This document shows positions 1 through 5,433 of a DNA stretch of 5,433 nt, in pieces. Position numbers and translations under genes: made by a program. Source of the stretch: Bacteroidales bacterium (GTDB lineage: Bacteria; Bacteroidota; Bacteroidia; Bacteroidales; UBA7960); NCBI GenBank assembly GCA_003553005.1, contig PUPG01000047.1:1-5433 (forward strand), in the 5' to 3' direction. Every line of letters starts with the position of its first letter. Position 1 is the stretch's first letter. Under the pieces are notes generated by a model. It made no database searches and was not told the origin of the DNA. It worked only from the letters and a program-made list of their open reading frames with translations.

Positions 1-2062
1 AGATGCGCCAGCCATCCTTGAAGATCTGTTCCCACTCTTTCATGGGTTCAATGCGCATATTCATGTCGCCCAGGTCGAGCATGCCGTCGCCGGCCTGTCT
101 GCCCGGCGCAAGGGGTTCCACGCCCCACTCGCCACGATGGGAGTACAGGAAGCTGCTGCCATCGGCGGAGACGGTGGCGGAGCCAATGCCGTCCATGATC
201 GACTGGTCTTCCTGCTGGCTCAACACATAACGACGCAATCCGGTGGTAGTGAGATACACCAGTCCGTCATCCACCGCCTGAAGCCCGCCGTAGCTGCCCG
301 CTCCCATGGGGAAGGCCACCACACGGTGTGCGGCACCTTCAAAGTCGATCTCTACGGTGATGTCGTGCTCTTCTCCATCTTGCTGGTTTTCATCATCGGG
401 ACCGGGTTCGGTAACTTCGCGGGGCTCAAAGAGCCGGGGACTCTCTTGGGTCAGGTGCATGGCATAGATCCTGGTGGCCCGGTCGTAAAGGTAGTTGAAC
501 TCAAAACTGGAAAATCGCAGGTTAAAGTCCCGGTTGGACGTAAAAAAGATGTATTCGCCGCACTTGCTGAACACCGGGTTGCTCTCACTGTATTTGTCGC
601 TGGTAAGCTGGGTGGCCTCGTGACTTTCAATATGGTATACCCACACGGCGCCCTGCCCGTTGCGGCTGCTTTTGGCATAGGTGATCCACTGGTTGTCCGG
701 TGAAAAATCGTAATGGCGGATCTCTTCTGCCGTGGGCGTGTCAATTTCGCGCAATTCGCCGGATTCCACGTCCAGCAGCTGCAGCTTCATGCTTCGGTCA
801 AAAAACACCAGGTAGCGGCTGTCGTGCGACCATTTGGGCTGGTACTTCCATCCCCAGCTGCCTTCAGTCATCTGGCGGGGTTCAGCACCGTCTTTGTTTT
901 CCAGCAGGTAGACCTCATATTCGCCAGAACTGTCATCATAATAGGCGATCCAGCGACCATCGGGCGACCATTGCGGGTAGGTGGCACGTACGCCCTGCGT
1001 CTGTGTCAGGTTGCGGGTGGTACCCTCACCTGCCGGCACGGAGAAGATGTCGCCACGGGCATCAAAAAGGACGCGGTTGCCTGAGGGTGAGATGGCCGTA
1101 CTGTGGATGTTGTCCTTGACATTCTTGCGATAAGGTAGGGTGTTGGCAAAATCATACTGGATATTGATCTGCAGCCTTTCCACCTCATCGGTTTCCAGGT
1201 CGAGCCTGTAGATATGGCCGCCACTTTCGTACACCAGCTGACCGCCGGTACCGCTGGGCCACATCACATCAAAGTCATCATGATAGGTGATCTGCTCCAC
1301 CTCCTCAGTGTTTACGTCGTAGCGGTGAATGTTCAACCACTTGTCGCGGTCGGAGGCGAAGTAGATGTGGTCGCCATGCCATACCGGGATATGGTCCGTG
1401 CCTTTGAAGTCGGTGATCTCCCTGGAGGTGTTTTCGTTCAGGTCGTAGATCCAGAGGTTGGATGCGCGTCCGCCTTTGTATCGCTTCCAGGTGCGGAATT
1501 CGCGGTCCACATAGGCGAAGGCCATCTGGTCGCCTTCGGGCGAAAGCACGCCAAAGCCACCGTGTGGTATGGGCAGGGACTCTTCCATGCCGCCCTCAAT
1601 GTCGACAAGAAAATATTTTCCCATGCGCTCACCATATGGCGTACGGTTGCTGCGGAACAGGACCTTCCTGCTGTCTGGTGTCCAGCCCAGCACCACGTTG
1701 TCGAATCCGCCGCGGGGAGGCATCGGGCCGACGTCGTTATACCAGGTCAGCTGTTTGGGTGTGCCGCCTGATGCCGGCATCACATACACCTGGCGGGAGC
1801 CGCTGTATTCAGCCGAAAAAGCGATCCACTGTCCGTCGGGCGACAGCTTGGGAAATAACTCGAGTCCCTTGTGCGAGGTGAGCTGCCTGGCATCACCACC
1901 GTCAGCGCTTGCTGTCCAGATATTTCCGGCATAGACAAACACCACCTGGTCGCCACTGATGTCAGGGTAGCGCAAAAGCCGCGCATCCTCCATGGCCGCC
2001 AGGCTGAACCCGAAAAAGAGTAAACATAGCGTTGCTGTAAACTTCATCAATCTGTGTTGCAT
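1..2062 (-). CDS. Tricorn-type S41 family peptidase, exported; N-terminal 687 codons, 3' end outside window
   Basis: The reading frame is open from an ATG at 2062 down to the left edge. An N-terminal signal peptide is visible (hydrophobic LCLLFFGFSLAA, residues about 12-23, likely cleaved near the second Ala) with no convincing lipobox, so export to the periplasm is inferred. Next come PD40/TolB-like beta-propeller blades, with repeats such as SPDGQWIAF (74-82), SPEGDQMAF (174-182), SPDGRWIAYY (366-375) and SPDNQWITYA (454-463). By analogy with tricorn these form a six-bladed propeller (about 27-310) and a seven-bladed one (about 311-665). An acidic loop (about 547-570) leads into the family hallmark VEIDFEGAAHRVVAFP. 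The visible end, EWEQIFKDGWRI, resembles the start of the C1 domain. Family members are about 1,050-1,100 residues, so the rest of C1, the PDZ domain and the catalytic C2 domain should lie beyond position 1. Known tricorn cleaves peptides released by other proteases; here that role is inferred. Neither start has a Shine-Dalgarno. An in-frame ATG at 2047 (MKFTATLC...) is an equally good signal-peptide start. Confidence 0.93.
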   Translation of the reverse strand, partial: MQHRLMKFTATLCLLFFGFSLAAMEDARLLRYPDISGDQVVFVYAGNIWTASADGGDARQLTSHKGLELFPKLSPDGQWIAFSAEYSGSRQVYVMPASGGTPKQLTWYNDVGPMPPRGGFDNVVLGWTPDSRKVLFRSNRTPYGERMGKYFLVDIEGGMEESLPIPHGGFGVLSPEGDQMAFAYVDREFRTWKRYKGGRASNLWIYDLNENTSREITDFKGTDHIPVWHGDHIYFASDRDKWLNIHRYDVNTEEVEQITYHDDFDVMWPSGTGGQLVYESGGHIYRLDLETDEVERLQINIQYDFANTLPYRKNVKDNIHSTAISPSGNRVLFDARGDIFSVPAGEGTTRNLTQTQGVRATYPQWSPDGRWIAYYDDSSGEYEVYLLENKDGAEPRQMTEGSWGWKYQPKWSHDSRYLVFFDRSMKLQLLDVESGELREIDTPTAEEIRHYDFSPDNQWITYAKSSRNGQGAVWVYHIESHEATQLTSDKYSESNPVFSKCGEYIFFTSNRDFNLRFSSFEFNYLYDRATRIYAMHLTQESPRLFEPREVTEPGPDDENQQDGEEHDITVEIDFEGAAHRVVAFPMGAGSYGGLQAVDDGLVYLTTTGLRRYVLSQQEDQSIMDGIGSATVSADGSSFLYSHRGEWGVEPLAPGRQAGDGMLDLGDMNMRIEPMKEWEQIFKDGWRI
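1994..2062 (-). other. Signal peptide of the tricorn-type peptidase
   Basis: The first 23 codons encode a short basic n-region (MQHRLMKF), a hydrophobic core (residues about 9-20) and a small-residue end SLAA before MEDARLL. This is a classical Sec/SPase I layout. A Cys within the core (residue 13) is followed by LLFF and is not a plausible lipobox. The exact cleavage site is uncertain by one or two residues. Confidence 0.7.
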
Positions 2063-2094
2063 AATAAGAAATCATTAAATGGTTTGGAAAATTG

Positions 2095-2129
2095 GCTGTA
2101 AAAATTGCGGAAAATTACAGCTTTTTTTT
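2095..2129 (+). terminator. Terminator-like inverted repeat with T8 tract
   Basis: GCTGTAA (2095-2101) and TTACAGC (2115-2121) form a 7-bp perfect stem with a 13-base loop, followed directly by eight T residues (2122-2129). This is the form of a plus-strand intrinsic terminator. No plus-strand gene ends upstream, so it may stop antisense transcription leaving the tricorn gene, or the arms may instead be a protein-binding site. The stem has only three G-C pairs, so it is weak. Confidence 0.35.
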
Positions 2130-2145
2130 CAAACGGCGTCAAAAA
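2110..2145 (-). promoter_or_regulatory. Candidate promoter for the tricorn-type peptidase gene
   Basis: Read on the minus strand, TAATTTTC (2117-2110) matches seven of the eight positions of the Bacteroidota -7 consensus TAnnTTTG. A TTTTTG element (2145-2140) lies 22 bases upstream, within the range expected for the -33 element. Transcription would start near 2103 and leave a leader of about 40 bases before the ATG at 2062. The match is imperfect and the region is AT-rich, so a chance match is possible. Confidence 0.3.
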
Positions 2146-2150
2146 CAGAC

Positions 2151-2160
2151 CTGCATGCAG
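2151..2160. promoter_or_regulatory. Perfect 10-bp palindrome CTGCATGCAG, possible operator
   Basis: CTGCATGCAG is identical on both strands. It lies between the candidate minus-strand promoter (2110-2145) and the candidate plus-strand -7 box (2176-2183). A dimeric regulator bound here could act on both divergent genes. The flanks are not symmetric and no regulator gene is adjacent, so the role is speculative. Confidence 0.22.
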
Positions 2161-2183
2161 TCGGTGAAATAAATGTAACTTTG
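2151..2183 (+). promoter_or_regulatory. Candidate promoter for the BatA-like gene
   Basis: TAACTTTG (2176-2183) is a full match to the Bacteroidota -7 consensus TAnnTTTG. The -33 side is poor: only CTG at 2151-2153 with a 22-base spacer, inside the palindrome. Transcription would begin near 2190 and give a leader of about 148 bases. A weaker alternative, GATTTTTG (2303-2310) with CTG at 2280-2282, would give a leader of about 20 bases. Confidence 0.45.
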
Positions 2184-2260
2184 TGTGGTTATTACAATAG
2201 CAAGGCAAAGCAGGTTGTTTTGTTTCGTTGCCTTAAAATTGAAACCATGCAGGAGCCAGG

Positions 2261-2341
2261 ATGCCGGAAGGAACAAATACTGGCTGGCTGCCTGCCTGTA
2301 TTGATTTTTGCATTCATAAGAACAGATTGTATTATTTATGA
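2261..2341 (+). other. Candidate 26-codon leader ORF overlapping the BatA-like start (ATGA)
   Basis: An ATG at 2261 opens a 26-codon frame (MPEGTNTGWLPACIDFCIHK, then NRLYYL). Its TGA at 2339-2341 overlaps the ATG (2338-2340) of the BatA-like gene in the classic ATGA arrangement. AGGAG at 2251-2255 sits five bases upstream of its start, a better Shine-Dalgarno than any other gene here has. The peptide matches no family I recognise and has no run of one amino acid that would suggest classical attenuation. A frame this short with this overlap could arise by chance, and Shine-Dalgarno use is weak in Bacteroidota. If real, its likely role is translational coupling. Confidence 0.2.
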
Positions 2342-4374
2342 ACTTTGTTTTTCCGGGCTTTTTATTTGCCCTGTTGGCCATAAGCATTCCGATCATCATC
2401 CACCTCTTCCGTTTCCGGCGTTTCCGGACGGTCTATTTTCCGAATATTGCCTTCCTGCAGCAGCTCAGCGAGGCTTCTGACAAGGAGTCAAGGCTCAAGC
2501 AGCTGCTTGTGCTGCTGGCGCGCATCCTGGCGATCATCTTCCTGGTGATGGCCTTTGCCCGCCCCTACATTCCTGCCGATGAAGACGACATCAGTCCGGA
2601 AGGCAATGCAGTAAGCGTGTATATTGACAACTCCTTCAGCATGAACGCCATGTCGGACCAGGGACGCCTGCTCGATGAAGCCAGGGAACGGGCCCTGGAG
2701 ATTGCCCGCATGTATGGGCATGGCGACCGGTTCATGTTGCTCACCAATGATTTTGAAGGTCGCCACCAGCGCTTTGTGAGTCGCGAAGAATTCATTGACC
2801 TGGTGCAACAGGTCGATGAGTCCGCCCGAAGCCGGTCCATCGCGGAAGTCATGACCAGGAAACAGGAACTTTTTGGCGATGAACCATTTGACCGCCAGCG
2901 CGCCTACTACCTCAGCGACTACCAAAAAAGCACCTCCGCACTGGATGACCTGCCCCAGGACACCCTGATCCAGACTTACCTGCTGCCCCTGGAGGCGCAA
3001 CAGACCGACAATGTGTACGTGGACTCCCTGTGGTCGGAAAGTCCGGTAATCCTGACCGGTCAACCGGTAAACATGTATGTCCGGATCAGGAACGATGGTT
3101 CGCAGGACCTTGAAAACCAGCCACTGAGGTTGTATGTGGACGGCCGGCAGCGTTCCGTGGTCTCTTACAACATCGGCCATGGCGAAGAAGAGACTGTGGA
3201 GTTGAGCTGGTCCGCGGGAAGCGAGCCCCTGCAACAAGCCCATGTGGAGATCCGGGATTACCCGGTTACTTTTGACGACCGGCTCTATTTTACTTACCAG
3301 GTCACCTCTGAAATTCCTGTGTTGGCACTTGAAGGAGCCGGCAGAAGCAGCTACCTGCACGCACTTTATGGAGGCGATGCGCTCTTTGATTTTGAACCCA
3401 TGCCGGCCTTATCGGTCGACTATTCTGCTTTTTCGGATTATCAAACCATCGTCGTGGATGGCTATGACCGGATATCGGCCGGGCTGGCCTCGGAGCTGCA
3501 GCGCTTTACGGAGGCGGGAGGTAGCTTGGTGATCTTTCCTGGAGATGGAGCCAACCTGGGCACCTACAACGACTTTCTTCGGATGCTGGGCGTGGACACC
3601 TACGACAGGCTGGATACCACGTCCATCCGTGTCAGCGAGCTCAATGACATGCACCCGGTTTTTGAGGATGTCTTTGAGCACATTCCCGAGCAGCTGGATC
3701 TTCCCAATGTGTCACAGCATTACAGGATCCAGCGGCAGGTAGGAAGCATGGGTGATGATTTGCTGCGCCTGCAAAATGGCTTGCCCTTCTTCGCCTCTTA
3801 TCCCGTGGGCGATGGAAACGTTTTCCTGTCGGCGGTTCCGCTTAACCCCGACTACAGCAACTTTCAGCGCCATTCGGTTTTTGTGCCGATGATGGCCAAC
3901 ATCGCCCTGCAAAGTGGCTTCATGCAGGCATTGTATTATACGATTGGCTCCGATGACGCCATGGTGATCCCCCGGCGCACGACCCAGACAGACCAGGTAT
4001 ACTCCCTGCGCAAGGAAGGTTTTGAGGTGATTCCGGAGCAGCGACGATCAGGAAACCAGATGCAGCTCTTTTTCCATGACCAGCTTGAAGAGGCTGCCAA
4101 TTACTCCTTGTATCATGGCGACCTCCAGGTTGGTGGCGCTTCCTTTAATTACGACAGGAGGGAGTCGCAGCTGGCCGCGTATGCGCCGGATGAACTAGAG
4201 GAAAGGCTGGCAGATCTGCAGCTGGATGCCATCCGGGTGGTTGACACCGCTGGAAAGCCCCTTGACCAAGTGCTTCATGAGATGGGAATGGGGCAGCAAT
4301 TGTGGCGGCTTTTCCTGATCCTGGCCCTGCTCTTCCTGCTGACTGAGGTCCTGCTGATCCGTTTTTGGAAATAG
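2338..4374 (+). CDS. BatA/VWA domain-containing inner-membrane protein, 678 residues, complete
   Basis: The N-terminus (FPGFLFALLAISIPIIIHLF, residues 5-24, then RFRRFRTVYFPNIAFLQQL) and a second membrane helix (about 56-74, ending ARPYIP) are the BatA-type double-transmembrane domain, also called aerotolerance regulator N-terminal. A VWA-like domain follows: strand AVSVYIDNSFSM holds the MIDAS motif D97-x-S99-x-S101, and YYLSDYQ (190-196) supplies a later Asp. The usual MIDAS Thr is not obvious, so metal binding may be altered. Residues about 226-300 look like an extracytoplasmic Ig/CARDB-like beta domain. Residues about 325-515 (TIVVDGYDRISAGL, GGSLVIFPGDGAN) resemble the class I glutamine-amidotransferase-like fold, without a clear catalytic Cys. 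A final helix (about 656-674) anchors the C-terminus, so the bulk is probably periplasmic. An in-frame TAA at 2317 leaves 2338 as the only good start; no Shine-Dalgarno precedes it. No bat operon genes (MoxR ATPase, BatB-E) adjoin it. The family is common in Bacteroidota, but its function is not established. Confidence 0.9.
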   Translation: MNFVFPGFLFALLAISIPIIIHLFRFRRFRTVYFPNIAFLQQLSEASDKESRLKQLLVLLARILAIIFLVMAFARPYIPADEDDISPEGNAVSVYIDNSFSMNAMSDQGRLLDEARERALEIARMYGHGDRFMLLTNDFEGRHQRFVSREEFIDLVQQVDESARSRSIAEVMTRKQELFGDEPFDRQRAYYLSDYQKSTSALDDLPQDTLIQTYLLPLEAQQTDNVYVDSLWSESPVILTGQPVNMYVRIRNDGSQDLENQPLRLYVDGRQRSVVSYNIGHGEEETVELSWSAGSEPLQQAHVEIRDYPVTFDDRLYFTYQVTSEIPVLALEGAGRSSYLHALYGGDALFDFEPMPALSVDYSAFSDYQTIVVDGYDRISAGLASELQRFTEAGGSLVIFPGDGANLGTYNDFLRMLGVDTYDRLDTTSIRVSELNDMHPVFEDVFEHIPEQLDLPNVSQHYRIQRQVGSMGDDLLRLQNGLPFFASYPVGDGNVFLSAVPLNPDYSNFQRHSVFVPMMANIALQSGFMQALYYTIGSDDAMVIPRRTTQTDQVYSLRKEGFEVIPEQRRSGNQMQLFFHDQLEEAANYSLYHGDLQVGGASFNYDRRESQLAAYAPDELEERLADLQLDAIRVVDTAGKPLDQVLHEMGMGQQLWRLFLILALLFLLTEVLLIRFWK

Positions 4375-4377
4375 CCA

Positions 4378-4407
4378 CTGTATCGATAGGATTTATTTAT
4401 AAATTTG
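4378..4407 (+). promoter_or_regulatory. Candidate parC promoter
   Basis: TAAATTTG (4400-4407) matches the Bacteroidota -7 consensus TAnnTTTG in full. CTG at 4378-4380, spaced 19 bases upstream, matches two of three bases of the -33 TTG. A start near 4414 would give a leader of about 88 bases that includes the hairpin at 4431-4476. It lies just after the stop codon of the BatA-like gene. Confidence 0.5.
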
Positions 4408-4430
4408 CAGCTCGAATAACCCATTTTTTT

Positions 4431-4476
4431 ATCGTGCCCCTGACCTGGCAGTTCCGGGCCGGGCATGATGTTTTTT
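4431..4476 (+). terminator. Intrinsic terminator-like hairpin: end of the BatA-like transcript or parC leader attenuator
   Basis: ATCGTGCCC (4431-4439) pairs with GGGCATGAT (4461-4469) as a 9-bp stem with one G-U wobble. The 21-base GC-rich loop can form small inner helices. The stem is followed by G and six T residues (4471-4476). The stem begins 56 bases after the stop of the BatA-like gene and the T-tract ends 25 bases before the parC ATG. It would serve well as a terminator for the upstream gene. It also lies downstream of the only good promoter box for parC, so read-through or regulated termination would be needed if that box drives parC. Confidence 0.6.
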
Positions 4477-4501
4477 ACCGGCTACAACTTCACAGCGCCA
4501 T

Positions 4502-5433
4502 ATGACTACCGACGAACACATCCACGACATGCATGATCCCATCGATGAGGGTGCCAACGAGCCATCCGCTGATGCCGGGGATACCATTGGTGGTGAGAGC
4601 AGCAAGGTGGCCCGCCTCTCTGGCATGTATGAGGACTGGTTCCTGGATTATGCCAGCTATGTGATCCTGGAAAGAGCCGTTCCCGAAATCCGGGATGGCC
4701 TCAAGCCCGTCCAGCGACGTATCCTGCATGCCATGAAAGAGCTGGATGACGGCCGGTACAACAAGGTGGCCAACATCATTGGCCATACCATGAAATATCA
4801 CCCGCACGGCGATGCATCCATCGGCGATGCGCTCGTGCAGCTTGGCCAGAAAGACCTGCTCATCGATACCCAGGGCAACTGGGGTAACATCCTGACCGGG
4901 GATAGCGCTGCAGCACCCCGCTACATCGAGGCCCGGCCATCGAAGTTTGCCCTGGACGTGCTCTATAACCCCAAAACTACCATCTGGAAGACCAGTTATG
5001 ACGGACGCAACAAAGAGCCGCGCTACCTGCCCGTCAAATTTCCCCTGTTGCTTGCACAGGGCGTGGAAGGCATTGCCGTTGGACTGGCCTCCAAGATATT
5101 GCCGCACAACTTCAATGAACTGATCGATGCCTGCATCGCCTACCTGCGTGGAGAAGAGCCCGACATCCTCCCGGATTTTCAGTCGGGCGGCTATGCCGAT
5201 TTCTCCAAATACAACGGCGGGCAACGTGGTGGCAAGGTGCGTATCAGGGCCCGGATCAATATCCAGGATAAGAAAACCCTGGTGATTAATGAGATCCCAT
5301 TTGGTACCACGACCGTGAGCTTGATGGACAGCATCGTGGCGGCCAACGACAAGGGCAAGATCAAGATCAAAAAAATAGAAGACAATACCGCAGAACACGT
5401 GGAGATCGTCATTCACCTGGCCGCGGGCATCTC
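4502..5433 (+). CDS. parC: DNA topoisomerase IV subunit A (ParC), N-terminal 310 codons, 3' end outside window
   Basis: ParC breaks and rejoins DNA in the heterotetrameric type IIA topoisomerase formed with ParE, which decatenates and relaxes chromosomes at the expense of ATP. Residues 1-38 form an acidic, low-complexity extension. From residue 41 the winged-helix cleavage core is clear: MYEDWFLDYASYVILERAVP, then DGLKPVQRRIL (65-75) and KYHPHGDASIGDALVQLGQ (98-116). The catalytic Tyr141 follows Arg140 in APRYIEAR (138-145). Later core segments include VKFPLLLAQGVEGIAVG (178-194), KILPHNFNELID (198-209) and GGKVRIRARI (243-252). The HPHGDASIGD and RYIEAR forms resemble Bacteroidota ParC rather than GyrA, which normally has RYTE; full-length homology would settle this. 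The family is usually about 850-900 residues in this phylum, so the tower, coiled-coil gate and C-terminal domains are missing. The start at 4502 has no Shine-Dalgarno. The parE partner is not in the window. Confidence 0.93.
   Translation, partial: MTTDEHIHDMHDPIDEGANEPSADAGDTIGGESSKVARLSGMYEDWFLDYASYVILERAVPEIRDGLKPVQRRILHAMKELDDGRYNKVANIIGHTMKYHPHGDASIGDALVQLGQKDLLIDTQGNWGNILTGDSAAAPRYIEARPSKFALDVLYNPKTTIWKTSYDGRNKEPRYLPVKFPLLLAQGVEGIAVGLASKILPHNFNELIDACIAYLRGEEPDILPDFQSGGYADFSKYNGGQRGGKVRIRARINIQDKKTLVINEIPFGTTTVSLMDSIVAANDKGKIKIKKIEDNTAEHVEIVIHLAAGI

Noticed and set aside
137..1771. Several plus-strand open frames (137-703, 713-1084, 1214-1771) that might suggest a small-gene cluster
   Set aside because: All are antisense to the continuous tricorn-type frame, whose PD40 repeats run unbroken through this region.
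2279..2300. TGGC/TGCC tetranucleotide repeats in the leader of the BatA-like gene
   Set aside because: There are only two copies of each unit and no extended symmetry, which is too short to call a functional repeat or phase-variable tract.
2184..2337. The leader of about 150 bases considered as a possible riboswitch
   Set aside because: No known riboswitch core or strong multi-helix pattern could be recognised by eye.
2079..2480. A 133-codon plus-strand frame beginning in the intergenic region
   Set aside because: It overlaps the first 143 bases of the well-supported BatA-like gene in another frame, and its product shows no domain.
2488..3360. A 290-codon open frame on the minus strand across the BatA-like gene
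   Set aside because: It is fully antisense to a gene with clear membrane and VWA motifs. Its product has no recognisable family and it has no plausible upstream signals.
4490..5416. A 308-codon open frame on the minus strand across parC
   Set aside because: It lies antisense to an unmistakable topoisomerase core whose motifs are in frame throughout. The antisense product has no recognisable domain and is best explained by base composition.
1..5433. An unknown defence, mobile or biosynthetic system
   Set aside because: The three genes belong to common Bacteroidota families with no shared pathway. There are no terminal repeats, integrases, transposases or CRISPR-like repeats, and no abrupt change in coding style.

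Overview
The window looks like an ordinary chromosomal stretch from a member of the Bacteroidota. Two observations support this. The ParC-type protein carries the Bacteroidota form of the gyrase/topoisomerase A core, with active site RYIEAR and helix sequence HPHGDASIGD. Intergenic sites match the phylum's TAnnTTTG -7 promoter box, and the three main genes lack a Shine-Dalgarno sequence. No finer taxonomic placement is safe from this sequence.

Layout from left to right: (1) Positions 1-2062, minus strand: the first 687 codons of an exported tricorn-type S41 peptidase. It is cut by the left edge, so the protease half is missing. (2) Positions 2063-2337: an AT-rich divergent intergenic region. 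It holds candidate promoters in both directions, a 10-bp perfect palindrome between them, a terminator-like inverted repeat and a possible 26-codon leader ORF whose stop overlaps the next start codon. (3) Positions 2338-4374, plus strand: a complete 678-residue inner-membrane protein with a BatA-type N-terminal membrane domain, a von Willebrand A (VWA)-like domain, a beta-rich segment, a probable amidotransferase-like fold and a C-terminal membrane helix. (4) Positions 4375-4501: an intergenic region with a perfect -7 box followed by a strong hairpin plus T-tract. (5) Positions 4502-5433, plus strand: the first 310 codons of topoisomerase IV subunit A (parC), cut by the right edge.

The three genes show no obvious shared pathway: periplasmic proteolysis or peptide processing, an envelope protein of unknown role, and chromosome decatenation. 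The tricorn gene is divergent from the other two. The BatA-like gene and parC are codirectional but separated by a hairpin, so a single simple operon is not evident. I found no mobile element, CRISPR array, tRNA or rRNA, and no convincing new multi-gene system. The points most worth a second look are regulatory: the hairpin in the parC leader, the coupled leader ORF and the compact divergent control region.
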